A stretch of DNA of 32,386 bases from Gammaproteobacteria bacterium. Its GTDB lineage: Bacteria > Pseudomonadota > Gammaproteobacteria > Arenicellales > JAOTYS01. Position numbers and translations under genes: made by a program. Positions 9,607 to 16,608 of this stretch are shown here, piece after piece. The notes below the pieces were generated by a model. That model ran no database searches, was not told the DNA's origin, and saw only the letters and a list, made by a program, of their open reading frames with translations. The stretch spans positions 1 through 32,386 of the forward strand of contig JAOTYS010000006.1 in the NCBI GenBank assembly GCA_029861795.1. Reading direction: 5' to 3'. Position 1 is the first letter of the stretch. Every line of letters starts with the position of its first letter.

Positions 9607-9987
9607 ATGTTTTTCGTCGAGTGTGAGAAATCGATCCCGCTGGACGTCCGCAATGTGCTAGATACAGCCGCCGTGCTGCAGGTCACGGAGTTCAATTTGT
9701 TTCGAATCGCCTATCGCCACTGGCATGGATGCGACGCGTCCGAACGCTCAATTGAGCAGTTCTTTGTTCCTTATATGTTTCGTTCCATTGTTCCCTATTG
9801 GGTGCGCCAACTTTGTCGCCATGTGTTGCAGGCGGATGCCGCGGGCACTCTTGATCCGGCCAAATTTGGTATCACCCCACCCGCGGAAGAGGTCAGTTCT
9901 AACATGCCCTTCCTCAGTGCAGTGGTGGTCGCGGGAGCGGCCCTTGGTATGTTGGTAATCGCCGTGGGTCTTTGCCTACTCTATTGA
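9607..9987 (+). CDS. Small C-terminally membrane-anchored protein of unknown function
   Basis: I do not recognise this 126-aa protein. The ATG at 9607 follows GGAAGGGAG with good spacing, while the 73 in-frame codons upstream look non-coding. Residues 1-90 are soluble and rich in aromatic and Arg residues (RIAYRHWHGC, YMFRSIVPYWVRQLCRHVL), followed by a short hydrophilic linker with Pro (GITPPAEEV). A single hydrophobic helix (about 101-125, SAVVVAGAALGMLVIAVGL) ends at the very C-terminus. This is a tail-anchored topology with the N-terminal domain most likely in the cytoplasm. It sits alone between pckA and an MFS gene. Confidence 0.7.
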   Translation: MFFVECEKSIPLDVRNVLDTAAVLQVTEFNLFRIAYRHWHGCDASERSIEQFFVPYMFRSIVPYWVRQLCRHVLQADAAGTLDPAKFGITPPAEEVSSNMPFLSAVVVAGAALGMLVIAVGLCLLY

Positions 9988-10059
9988 CCGGTTAAGAGAC
10001 AGGTCTTACGGACTTGCTTGTCGACGGGCCTGCTCCAGTAATACTCACGACTTTCTCTA

Positions 10060-10078
10060 CCGCGATTAGAATTCGCGG
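10060..10078. promoter_or_regulatory. Inverted repeat upstream of the MFS gene
   Basis: CCGCGA-TTAGAAT-TCGCGG is a perfect six-base inverted repeat with a seven-base spacer, 70 bases before the MFS start. It may be an operator or an RNA hairpin; there is no T run after it. Confidence 0.25.
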
Positions 10079-10147
10079 CGCCTAACGTAATGCAGCAGGT
10101 AACAGCGCGCTGGTGTGGTTATACGCGGTTGCTTAGTATGGCGGGCC

Positions 10148-11416
10148 ATGGAATCGGACACGCCCACAAGCCCCGGCCCTTCATTAGCAACCTTGGTGCG
10201 CATATTCGTCCCGTTCGCGCTTGGTTACTTTCTTTCTTATTTGTATCGGGCTATCAATGCGGTCATTGCGCCGAATCTCACGGCTGATGTCGATCTCAAT
10301 GCTGCTGATCTTGGTCTCCTGACCAGCACCTACTTTCTAACATTTGCATTTTTCCAGTTACCGCTCGGCGTCCTGCTAGACCGTTTCGGGCCACGTAGAA
10401 CCGAGGCGGTGCTACTTCTGTTTGCAGCGACAGGGGCATTTGTATTTGCCAGTGCTCACTCGACGGCCGGTTTGATCGTTGGTCGTGCCCTCGTCGGCCT
10501 CGGCGTATCGGCCTGCCTGATGGCGGCGTTCAAGGCCTTTGTCTTATGGTTTCCTAGTAGGCGCTTACCACTCGTCAATGGGTTACAAATGGCAGCCGGC
10601 GGGCTAGGTGCGTTGGCCGCCACCACACCGGTAGAGGTCGCCCTGCAGGTGACCACCTGGCGCGGTGTGTTCATGGGGCTGGGCATTTGTACCTTGGTGG
10701 TTGCTGGGCTCATTTTCTTAATTGTCCCCGAACGCAGGCGCGAGGTGTCGGTTACGAGCTTTACCGAACAGATACGCGGTATTGGGCAAGTATTCACAAG
10801 TCCGGTTTTTTGGCGCATTGCGCCGTGGACGGTGATGGCGCAGGCCGCTTTCCTATCGATTCTGGGGCTATGGGTAGGCCCGTGGTTGCGTGACGTCGCG
10901 GGTCTCGAGCGCGGAACCATCGCCAACTATTTGGCATTTATTGCGATGGCGATGATCGCGGGCTTTGTCCTTATGGGTGCGGTGGCCGAACGGTTGAGTC
11001 GACGAGGTGTCCAACCGATGAGGGTTGCCGGCATAGGTATGGTGGTGTCCTTGTTGATGCAGGCGATACTCATGCTCGGATGGCGTAACATGGCGTTACC
11101 TACCTGGATGTTGTTCGGGTTTTTTGGTACTACGAGCATTATTCCGTACGCAGTGCTTTCACAAAGTTTTCCGGCTCCTCTTGTGGGGCGTGTTATTACT
11201 GGCCTCAACTTATTGGTGTTTACGACCGCATTCGCCTGTCAGTGGGGAATCGGTGTGCTCATAAACCTCTGGCCGACGACGTCAACCGGTGGTTACGCGC
11301 CGCCGGCTTATCAAGCCGCATTGGCAATGATGTTGGCACTGCAGGTGGCGGGGCTGATCTGGTATCTTGTGTCTGCTGGCCGAAGCTCGCTACGAAGGCC
11401 CTCAGATACAGCGTAG
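10148..11416 (+). CDS. Major facilitator superfamily permease
   Basis: A 12-helix secondary transporter of the MFS in the inner membrane. Helix 1-2 loop and helix 2 carry LGLLTSTYFLTFAFFQLPLG, followed by the MFS signature GVLLDRFGPRR in the loop between helices 2 and 3. The RALVGLGVSACLMAAFKAF segment is typical of helix 4-5. The ATG at 10148 gives 422 aa, with 20 polar residues before helix 1; a GTG at 10115 in frame is an alternative, and no strong ribosome-binding site decides between them. The pattern resembles organic-acid or nitrate/cyanate-type MFS carriers, but the substrate cannot be assigned. Confidence 0.88.
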   Translation: MESDTPTSPGPSLATLVRIFVPFALGYFLSYLYRAINAVIAPNLTADVDLNAADLGLLTSTYFLTFAFFQLPLGVLLDRFGPRRTEAVLLLFAATGAFVFASAHSTAGLIVGRALVGLGVSACLMAAFKAFVLWFPSRRLPLVNGLQMAAGGLGALAATTPVEVALQVTTWRGVFMGLGICTLVVAGLIFLIVPERRREVSVTSFTEQIRGIGQVFTSPVFWRIAPWTVMAQAAFLSILGLWVGPWLRDVAGLERGTIANYLAFIAMAMIAGFVLMGAVAERLSRRGVQPMRVAGIGMVVSLLMQAILMLGWRNMALPTWMLFGFFGTTSIIPYAVLSQSFPAPLVGRVITGLNLLVFTTAFACQWGIGVLINLWPTTSTGGYAPPAYQAALAMMLALQVAGLIWYLVSAGRSSLRRPSDTA

Positions 11417-11495
11417 TTCGAGCAAGCAGAAACGGGCTGGATAGTGATGGTCTATAATACGGCGGGCTTATGACAGTGAACCAGAGAGTATCCGG

Positions 11496-11693
11496 ATCAT
11501 TTTTAATGCCACACTCGCAAAACTCCAGTCGGGCGCGCTTGTGTAAGCACGTGCGCTCTACGCACGCGTACTCGAAAGCGATTCAGCGCACACCGATGCG
11601 CTACATTTTCTCGGTCTGATCGCCCACCAAGCGGGCGAACAGGCGCAGGCCGCAGATCTGATCCGAAAGGCGAAGTTCCCTTGCCGCTGGTAG
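11496..11693 (+). pseudogene. TPR-repeat protein fragment with in-frame stop
   Basis: One frame reads ATLAKLQSGALV, a TAA stop at 11544, then ARALYARVLESDSAHTDALH, FLGLIAHQAGEQAQAADLIR and a TAG at 11691. This matches the start of TPR proteins of the type found with sulfotransferases and glycosyltransferases (spacing LY..VL..D..H.DALH.LG..A.Q.G). An ATG at 11470 is in another frame, which suggests a shift near the T/A run around 11500. Everything after the second repeat is missing. A TATAAT at 11453-11458 could be its old promoter. Confidence 0.6.
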
Positions 11694-11697
11694 TTCC

Positions 11698-12342
11698 CTA
11701 TATCCAATATGCGGTGCGTGTCATTATCTTTGCCGCCAATCGCATCAGACGACGGGCGGGGGTCGGCAGGGGTGCGGCGCCGGCTTCGATCGCGACAGTG
11801 GCGTGATGGCCTTCATCCTTACACATCTGTTCCAGAACCGCGCGACTCGCTTGATCTCGGGCAGGGAGCCGAGCTAGGTGTCCGTTTAGGTGAGCAACAA
11901 CTTGGCGCTCAGTTTCGGCGACGAATCCAAGGCTCCACTTATCGCCGGCGAGACCAGCCAGCGCCCCGATCATGAGTGACCCTCCATACCAGATTGGATT
12001 TAGGCAGCTAGTGTGACTACCGAGCTCGTTAATCCGGGCCCCGGTCCATGCGAGGTGATCATTCTCTTCCGCCGCCGATTGGGCTAGTTTCTGGCGTACA
12101 CCAGGCGTTTGGGCGGTCGCCGCCTGCCCACGGTACAGGGCCTGTGCACACACTTCACCAGCATGGTTGACCCGCATCAGACGTGCAGACAGTTGTCGCT
12201 CGGCGTCCACCAGATCCACAGCCGCGACACCTTGTGCAGGATTCTCGCGTTCTGCCCTTGGTGCGGGCGCGAACAGAGTCCGAAGGCCATCGTCAAACTG
12301 GGCAATAATCTGGTCAAGGCGAGAGAAAAGCTCGGCACTCAT
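11698..12342 (-). CDS. coq7: 2-polyprenyl-3-methyl-6-methoxy-1,4-benzoquinone monooxygenase
   Basis: A di-iron hydroxylase that introduces the last ring hydroxyl in ubiquinone synthesis, peripheral to the inner membrane. The product from ATG 12342 is 214 aa, the usual length of bacterial Coq7; a TTG nine bases upstream is less likely. The ferritin-like di-iron ligands are in HAGE (Glu63), EENDH (Glu93, His96), ETERQ (Glu145) and DEGHH (Glu177, His180). It lies 132 bases behind glcF on the same strand and may share its transcript. Its presence indicates a ubiquinone-using organism of the Alpha/Beta/Gammaproteobacteria. Confidence 0.95.
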   Translation of the reverse strand: MSAELFSRLDQIIAQFDDGLRTLFAPAPRAERENPAQGVAAVDLVDAERQLSARLMRVNHAGEVCAQALYRGQAATAQTPGVRQKLAQSAAEENDHLAWTGARINELGSHTSCLNPIWYGGSLMIGALAGLAGDKWSLGFVAETERQVVAHLNGHLARLPARDQASRAVLEQMCKDEGHHATVAIEAGAAPLPTPARRLMRLAAKIMTRTAYWI

Positions 12343-12474
12343 AGCAGGCAAGATGCAAACGGATAAAGCACGAGTATCGAGTTACAAGTGGCCAGTTGCA
12401 AGTACTTTTGCTGCCAGCGGGAGGTATAACGTGTTGAGCGGCAAAATACTTCTTACTTCCACGATGTTCATGGC

Positions 12475-13764
12475 TTACGTTTCCTCGTCATACTTCCCAG
12501 TTCCGACTCGCAGCTGCCGTTCGATTAGGACGACCGGATGAAGCACTTCGACGTTTAGGTCGATCTTGCGAATACCGTTCACCAGATGCAGGGCGCAACC
12601 TATATTGGACGTGACAAGAACTTCAGGCACTATTTGTTTGAGCGTTTCCAGTTTGCTGGCGCGCAATTCTTCGGCCATCTTAGTCTGTGTCAGAAAGTAA
12701 GTACCGGCCGCCCCACAGCAAAGGTTATTTTCTGGTAGCGCGCATAGCTGCACGGCGGGGATTTTTTCCAGTAGGTGATAGGGTGCACGCACTTTTGGTA
12801 AGACGTTCTTCAGCGTGCAGGGGTCGTGTACGGCGATACGTGCCGCCAGCGGAGCCAGTGATACTTCCTTGGGCCATTCGCGGTCGTCAAGGAAATGACT
12901 GATGTCTTGGGTCTTTGAGGCGAATACCTGCGCACGTGAATCGTCTTGTAGGTAATCGTTGTATTCTAAGAGCATGGCGCCGCAACCGCTGGCGATGCTG
13001 ATGATGGCGTCGAGTCGGCCGGTATCAAACGCTGCAATATTTTGCTGCATCAACGCGGTTGCCTTGGTTAATTCACCGCTGTGCTGGTGTAGCGCACCGC
13101 AGCACGTTTGGTGTGGTGGTATATGTACGTCGTAGCCAAGCGCATTCAATACACGAATCGCCGCCATCAGCGTTTGCCCATCAGCGATGCTGGTAACACA
13201 ACCGATGAACAGGCCGACATCACCGCGTTTTGGTGCTCGTCCTGGGTAGACGGAGCGCCATCTAGTTTGTGCTGGGAGCGGCGGCAGTTTGGCATCCCAT
13301 TGTGACAACCCCAGGAGCGCCAGCAACCGCGTCTTGCGCAGGGACCACTGCAGGCCGCTACGTTGATAGAATCGCATAACGCTGGCAAGCTTGCGAAGCC
13401 GCTGTGGTCGCGCCATCAATTTATCCATGGCTATCTCGCGTATGAGGCGTTGTGTTAGCGGGCGTGTCCGACGCGCTTCGATGAGCGCGCGACCGTAATC
13501 GATGAGTCGACCATAGTTGACCTTGGCCGGACACACTGTCTCGCAGTTGCGGCAGGTGAGGCACAGGGCAAGGTGTGACTCAAGGCGTTCGGTCAGGGCT
13601 AGGTTGCCAGCGGCCATTGCATGCATCAGCGCAATACGGCCGCGCGGCGACTCGTTTTCGGTTCGCGTTTTCCGATAAGTCGGACAATGAGGCAAACAAA
13701 GGCCGCAGGTCACACAACGACCGGCCTCATCCCTAATGGCAGATTCCAGGTCGGTGACAGTCAA
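12475..13764 (-). CDS. glcF: Glycolate oxidase iron-sulfur subunit (GlcF-like, double CCG domain)
   Basis: A 429-aa electron-transfer subunit. Two [4Fe-4S] ferredoxin motifs are intact: Cys17/20/23/27 (CVTCGLCLPHC) and Cys68/71/74/78 (CLTCRNCETVC). Two cysteine-rich CCG domains follow, with HQTCCGALH near residue 220 and NNLCCGAAG near residue 345. GlcF passes electrons from the flavin subunits GlcD/GlcE to quinone; those genes are not in the window. The start appears to be TTG at 13764, since a stop lies four codons upstream and no ATG precedes the first Cys motif. It diverges from the ferredoxin gene across 97 bases. A related lactate or other 2-hydroxyacid dehydrogenase subunit is possible. 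Confidence 0.88.
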   Translation of the reverse strand: MTVTDLESAIRDEAGRCVTCGLCLPHCPTYRKTRTENESPRGRIALMHAMAAGNLALTERLESHLALCLTCRNCETVCPAKVNYGRLIDYGRALIEARRTRPLTQRLIREIAMDKLMARPQRLRKLASVMRFYQRSGLQWSLRKTRLLALLGLSQWDAKLPPLPAQTRWRSVYPGRAPKRGDVGLFIGCVTSIADGQTLMAAIRVLNALGYDVHIPPHQTCCGALHQHSGELTKATALMQQNIAAFDTGRLDAIISIASGCGAMLLEYNDYLQDDSRAQVFASKTQDISHFLDDREWPKEVSLAPLAARIAVHDPCTLKNVLPKVRAPYHLLEKIPAVQLCALPENNLCCGAAGTYFLTQTKMAEELRASKLETLKQIVPEVLVTSNIGCALHLVNGIRKIDLNVEVLHPVVLIERQLRVGTGKYDEET

Positions 13765-13861
13765 ATCGGTGAACTAGGTATAACCAAGGATAAGATGCGC
13801 GGGCTGGCGCGATGCACTATCATCCCTGTATCTTGCTACTTGACTCCAATTAATTGCAACT

Positions 13862-14182
13862 GTGTCGGAATTCACACCCTATTATCGTCGTCATGTGTTT
13901 TTCTGCGTCAATCATCGCGAGGACGGCGGGGTATGTTGCGCGAAAAGCGGTTCCCAGCAAATGCGCGACTATGCCAAGGCCAGAATCAAGTCATTAGGTC
14001 TTTCCGGTGCGGGTGAGATTCGGGTCAACATGTCGGGCTGCTTGGACCGATGCGAGGAGGGCCCGACCATCGTCGTGTACCCCGAAGGGATCTGGTATAC
14101 ATACGTAGACCAAGACGACATCGACGAAATCATTCAAGAACACCTGGTGCACGGACGCATCGTTGAGCGCTTGCGCATATAG
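13862..14182 (+). CDS. Thioredoxin-fold [2Fe-2S] ferredoxin
   Basis: A 106-aa protein of the (2Fe-2S) thioredoxin-like ferredoxin family (Aquifex/Azotobacter FeSII-type and NuoE-like fold). Cysteines are Cys15 (HVFFCVNHR), Cys25-Cys26 (GGVCCAKSG), and Cys60 and Cys64 (SGCLDRCEEGP), the last followed by the typical GPTIVVYPEGIWY segment. The start is GTG at 13862. It diverges from glcF, so both could respond to a shared regulatory stretch of about 97 bases. The electron partner is unknown; the neighbour suggests redox metabolism but does not prove an interaction. Confidence 0.9.
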   Translation: MSEFTPYYRRHVFFCVNHREDGGVCCAKSGSQQMRDYAKARIKSLGLSGAGEIRVNMSGCLDRCEEGPTIVVYPEGIWYTYVDQDDIDEIIQEHLVHGRIVERLRI

Positions 14183-14447
14183 TCGACGGTTGCCGTCAAA
14201 TGTCACGGGCTTGCCACTATATGGCACGGGGTGACGCGTGACGGCGCGTAGGCGCACCCGGTGGTGACCTCGAGCAGCAGCCGAACGGCGGCCGTATGTT
14301 GGAGATTGGGCTATGACCAGGGTGATTGAGGCGCGTACCCAACCAGGGATGTACCTGTCATCCTCGCCAAATGGTAGAATAAAATAACTAGATTTCAGAT
14401 ACTTAATGTGTAATAGGCCGTTCGTCAGAAAACTTCTCTGGGCCGCC
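14183..14447. other. Region between ferredoxin and small RNA unit
   Basis: No convincing gene. A GACGG-TTG-CCGTC hairpin (14185-14197) follows the ferredoxin stop immediately, and a TGCCA-CTATA-TGGCA repeat lies near 14213-14227. A 24-codon frame begins with an ATG at 14312; it has no recognisable similarity. Confidence 0.4.
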
Positions 14448-14475
14448 TTGACAACGCGTCCAAATATTAGATAAT
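14448..14475 (+). promoter_or_regulatory. Sigma70-type promoter of the candidate small RNA
   Basis: TTGACA at 14448-14453 is a perfect -35 element. GATAAT at 14470-14475 matches five of six -10 bases with a 16-base spacer. Initiation would fall near 14482. It is one of the strongest promoter matches I noticed in the window and there is no good start codon in the right place behind it. Confidence 0.6.
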
Positions 14476-14481
14476 TATGAT

Positions 14482-14641
14482 ATTAGTATTGTTTGTCGGA
14501 TCACGAGAACTGGCGCGATCCTTGCTTGATATAGATAGCAGTATGAATTCTCGCTTTGTGCGCTTTAGCATGAGGCATGAAAGGCTCCTCCATCCTCCTA
14601 GTGGTGGTTCGGGCGTGGCTCTAAGGCCACGCCTTTTTTTT
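14482..14641 (+). ncRNA. Candidate small RNA of about 160 nt
   Basis: This interval is bounded by a strong promoter and an intrinsic terminator and is not a recognisable gene. A hairpin GGATC...GATCC lies around 14499-14522. A pyrimidine-rich stretch CTCCTCCATCCTCCT (14585-14599) is complementary to Shine-Dalgarno sequences, the kind of single-stranded C-rich segment that some regulatory RNAs use to block ribosome binding. The open frame from 14477 starts before the predicted transcript, which argues against a protein. It could instead be an attenuated leader of rplM. No known RNA family was recognised. Confidence 0.45.
14612..14641 (+). terminator. Intrinsic terminator upstream of rplM
   Basis: GGCGTGGC (14612-14619), a six-base loop, GCCACGCC (14626-14633), then eight T residues (14634-14641). 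The eight-pair G/C-rich stem plus T run is a textbook Rho-independent terminator, about 130 bases before rplM. Confidence 0.88.
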
Positions 14642-14707
14642 GCTCTGAATTTCAGACGCCACGTAGCGCCACGTAGCCCACGCACAACCGTATCCAGCCC
14701 CGTGAGG

Positions 14708-14736
14708 TTGTATCTTAGGCGCTGGTTTTGTACTAT
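14708..14736 (+). promoter_or_regulatory. Possible rplM-rpsI promoter
   Basis: TTGTAT (14708-14713) and TACTAT (14731-14736) are separated by exactly 17 bases, lie after the terminator and 37 bases before the rplM start. Matches to consensus are modest (three and four of six). Confidence 0.35.
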
Positions 14737-14772
14737 CCGCCGTCTTTCAGGATAACCAGCAAAGCCTTTGGA

Positions 14773-15201
14773 ATGAAGACTTTCTCCGCCAAACCGGCAA
14801 CCGTTAAGCAGGATTGGTGCGTTGTCGATGCTTCCGGCAAGGTCCTCGGTCGTTTGGCAACCGAGGTCGCACGACGGCTGCGCGGCAAACACAAGCCGGA
14901 ATATACACCGCACGTAGACACCGGTGACTACGTGATCGTCGTCAATGCAGATAAGGTGCAGGTTACAGGCAGGAAAGCTGAAGCCAAGATCTACCATCGC
15001 TATTCAGGTTACCAAAGCGGTATGAAATCGATCTCCTTTCAGGAACTGCAGGATAGATTCCCTGAACGCGTTGTCGAAAGTGCAGTGAAAGGTATGCTGC
15101 CAAAGAATAAGTTAGGCCGGTCTATGTTCAAGAAACTCAAGGTGTACGCTGGACCAGAACACAAGCACCAGGCGCAAGCCCCTAAACCGTTCGAAGTCTG
15201 A
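14773..15201 (+). CDS. rplM: 50S ribosomal protein L13
   Basis: A large-subunit ribosomal protein that binds 23S rRNA early in assembly. ATG 14773 gives 142 aa, the typical bacterial length; the in-frame extension to 14728 has no L13 character. Family landmarks are MKTFSAKP at the N-terminus, [16 protein letters not shown] (about 15-30), [19 protein letters not shown] (37-55), [13 protein letters not shown] (about 74-87) and [19 protein letters not shown] (about 106-124). It is followed after 19 bases by rpsI, the standard bacterial L13-S9 operon. Confidence 0.98.
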   Translation: MKTFSAKPATVKQDWCVVDASGKVLGRLATEVARRLRGKHKPEYTPHVDTGDYVIVVNADKVQVTGRKAEAKIYHRYSGYQSGMKSISFQELQDRFPERVVESAVKGMLPKNKLGRSMFKKLKVYAGPEHKHQAQAPKPFEV

Positions 15202-15220
15202 GACGAGCTAACTCATAACC

Positions 15221-15619
15221 ATGGCAACCGCTACAAACGCAAACTATGGAACCGGTCGGCGCAAGACGGCAACCGCACGAATCTATCTGAAGCCGGGCAA
15301 GGGCAACATTACGGTCAACAATCGATCGCTGAACGAATATTTCGGGCGTGAAACAGCGCGCATGATCGTGCGACAACCGCTGGCGACGGTAGACATGGAA
15401 GAGAAATTCGATGTCACCGTCAATGTCTGTGGGGGCGGTCCCAACGGGCAGGCGGGCGCGATTCGTCACGGCATCACCCGCGCACTTATCGATTACGATG
15501 AAGGATTGCGTTCGCGTTTGCGCACTGCCGGGTTCGTTACTCGCGATGCACGCGCAGTAGAACGCAAGAAGTACGGTCTCCACAAGGCCCGCAAGCGGCC
15601 GCAGTACTCAAAACGCTAG
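15221..15619 (+). CDS. rpsI: 30S ribosomal protein S9
   Basis: A small-subunit protein whose C-terminal tail reaches the P-site tRNA. The 132-aa product has the start-proximal [15 protein letters not shown], the [15 protein letters not shown] block (about 71-85) and the conserved basic tail ending [17 protein letters not shown], with the universal terminal SKR. It is cotranscribed with rplM. The tRNA-Gln gene begins only 13 bases after its stop, with no terminator between, so the tRNA may be processed from the same transcript. Confidence 0.98.
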   Translation: MATATNANYGTGRRKTATARIYLKPGKGNITVNNRSLNEYFGRETARMIVRQPLATVDMEEKFDVTVNVCGGGPNGQAGAIRHGITRALIDYDEGLRSRLRTAGFVTRDARAVERKKYGLHKARKRPQYSKR

Positions 15620-15632
15620 TTGCCGAGTTTTC

Positions 15633-15706
15633 TGGGGGATCGTCTAGTGGTAGGACAGCGGACTCTGACTCCGTCAACCGAGGTTCGAATCCTCGTCCCC
15701 CAGCCA
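15633..15706 (+). tRNA. tRNA-Gln (anticodon CTG), CCA encoded
   Basis: The acceptor stem is TGGGGGA/TCCCCCA with a G discriminator and encoded CCA (15704-15706). The anticodon arm GCGGA-CTCTGAC-TCCGT places CTG at positions 34-36, which reads CAG (Gln). The T arm is CGAGG-TTCGAAT-CCTCG. The first base T is characteristic of bacterial tRNA-Gln. An integrase remnant pointing toward the tRNA begins 34 bases downstream, consistent with use of this tRNA as an attachment site. Confidence 0.95.
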
Positions 15707-15739
15707 ATTTAATCAGTCAGTTACAAAGCTAGTTCTGTT

Positions 15740-15844
15740 TCACTTCTCCGGTTGTGCCGAGATTGTGCCGTAGTTATCCACAACCCTCGGCACGGCCAGC
15801 TTCTCCACGTACTCGCGCAGGTGCTCCGGCGATACGAGTGTGCC
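15740..15844 (-). pseudogene. C-terminal remnant of a tyrosine recombinase/phage integrase
   Basis: The minus strand encodes GTLVSPEHLREYVEKLAV, then PRVVDNYGTISAQPEK and a TGA at 15742-15740. The SPEHLREYVEKL piece is the helix that follows the catalytic Tyr in phage-type integrases (normally RYAHLSPEHL), but the residues before it (VFVTAGG) are unrelated, so the catalytic part has been lost. Its position just behind tRNA-Gln and facing it is that of an integrase in a tRNA-inserted element. The assignment uses only about 35 residues and needs alignment. Confidence 0.6.
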
Positions 15845-15874
15845 ACCGGCTGTGACGAAAACGCGACTACACGT

Positions 15875-15887
15875 GTAACATAGTTAC
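15875..15887. promoter_or_regulatory. Small inverted repeat before the cyclase fragment
   Basis: GTAAC-ATA-GTTAC, preceded by the overlapping palindrome ACACGTGT (15869-15876). It lies 33 bases before the cyclase fragment start and could be a relic operator; it is short enough to be chance. Confidence 0.2.
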
Positions 15888-15919
15888 CCTTCTAGCAGCG
15901 GGACTAAGAAATCTTCTCC

Positions 15920-16309
15920 ATGGCCACCGAGCCTCTAGAGCGCAAGCTCGCCGCCATTCTCTATGCCGACGTCGCCGGCTTTAGTCGGCTGACCGGGGAG
16001 GATGAGGAGAGGACGCATCGCGCCTTAAGCGCCTACCTCGACATCCTCACTACCTCAATCGAAAAACACAACGGCAAGGTGCTGCACTACGCCGGCGATG
16101 CGGTGCTAGCGGAGTTCGCTAGTGTGGTAAACGCCCCAACGTGTGCGGTCGACATCCAGCATGATCTAAAGGGCCGTAACGAAGACCTGCCAGACGACCG
16201 CAAAGTCCAGTTTCGCATCGGCATCAATCTCGGTGATGTCATCGTCGATCGCAACGAGATCTACGGCGTAGTCGGCGAAGGATGTGGGCGCAGACCGCGG
16301 GGCAAGTGA
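15920..16309 (+). pseudogene. Class III adenylate/guanylate cyclase fragment, frameshifted
   Basis: The first 115 codons are a good class III cyclase catalytic start: KLAAILYADVAGFSRLTGED holds the first metal-binding Asp (residue 16), LHYAGDAVLAEF the second, and FRIGINLGDVIVDRNEIYG the following strand. The usual continuation (DGVNVAARLE) is replaced by VVGEGCGRRPRGK and a stop at 16307, so a deletion or frameshift has removed the rest of the domain and any C-terminal TPR part typical of this subfamily. Without the Asn/Arg transition-state residues it should be inactive. It sits in the decayed segment behind tRNA-Gln. Confidence 0.85.
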
Positions 16310-16608
16310 TTCTGGATACTTTCGCCGAAACGAGAGTATCTTGTCTGCTGGGACGAGACCTAGGTAGCTAATTTACCCTCACTTTACCGATCAAAACCCG
16401 CAGCGACTGTCGCTACCACCGGCAACTACACACCGATTCAGGGCAGTAAGCCAGCTTGACCCTTGCGGTGACAGCGCCATACTCAATATGATGAATCGAA
16501 AGTCTGGTGCGATCGGAAAACACCAGAAGAGCTGATCTCGGCCCCCACTAATCTGGAAACCGGTAGTTAAGGATTTACTCGCCTCACCAGCGTCCACCTT
16601 AATTAAGC
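16310..16608. other. Region after the cyclase fragment, no gene recognised
   Basis: 299 bases with many stops in all frames. A 68-codon minus-strand frame (16391-16597) shows no family signature. The sequence may be decayed remains of the cyclase gene and other material; there is a TTAATTAA palindrome right before the next start and no clear promoter or ribosome-binding site for the following gene. Confidence 0.4.

Noticed and set aside
14477..14755. Plus-strand open frame of 92 codons upstream of rplM
   Set aside because: It begins before the predicted transcript start and runs through the intrinsic terminator; Arg/Ser-rich with no family signature.
16391..16597. Minus-strand 68-codon frame after the cyclase fragment
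   Set aside because: No recognisable motif, no start signals; more likely chance in decayed DNA.
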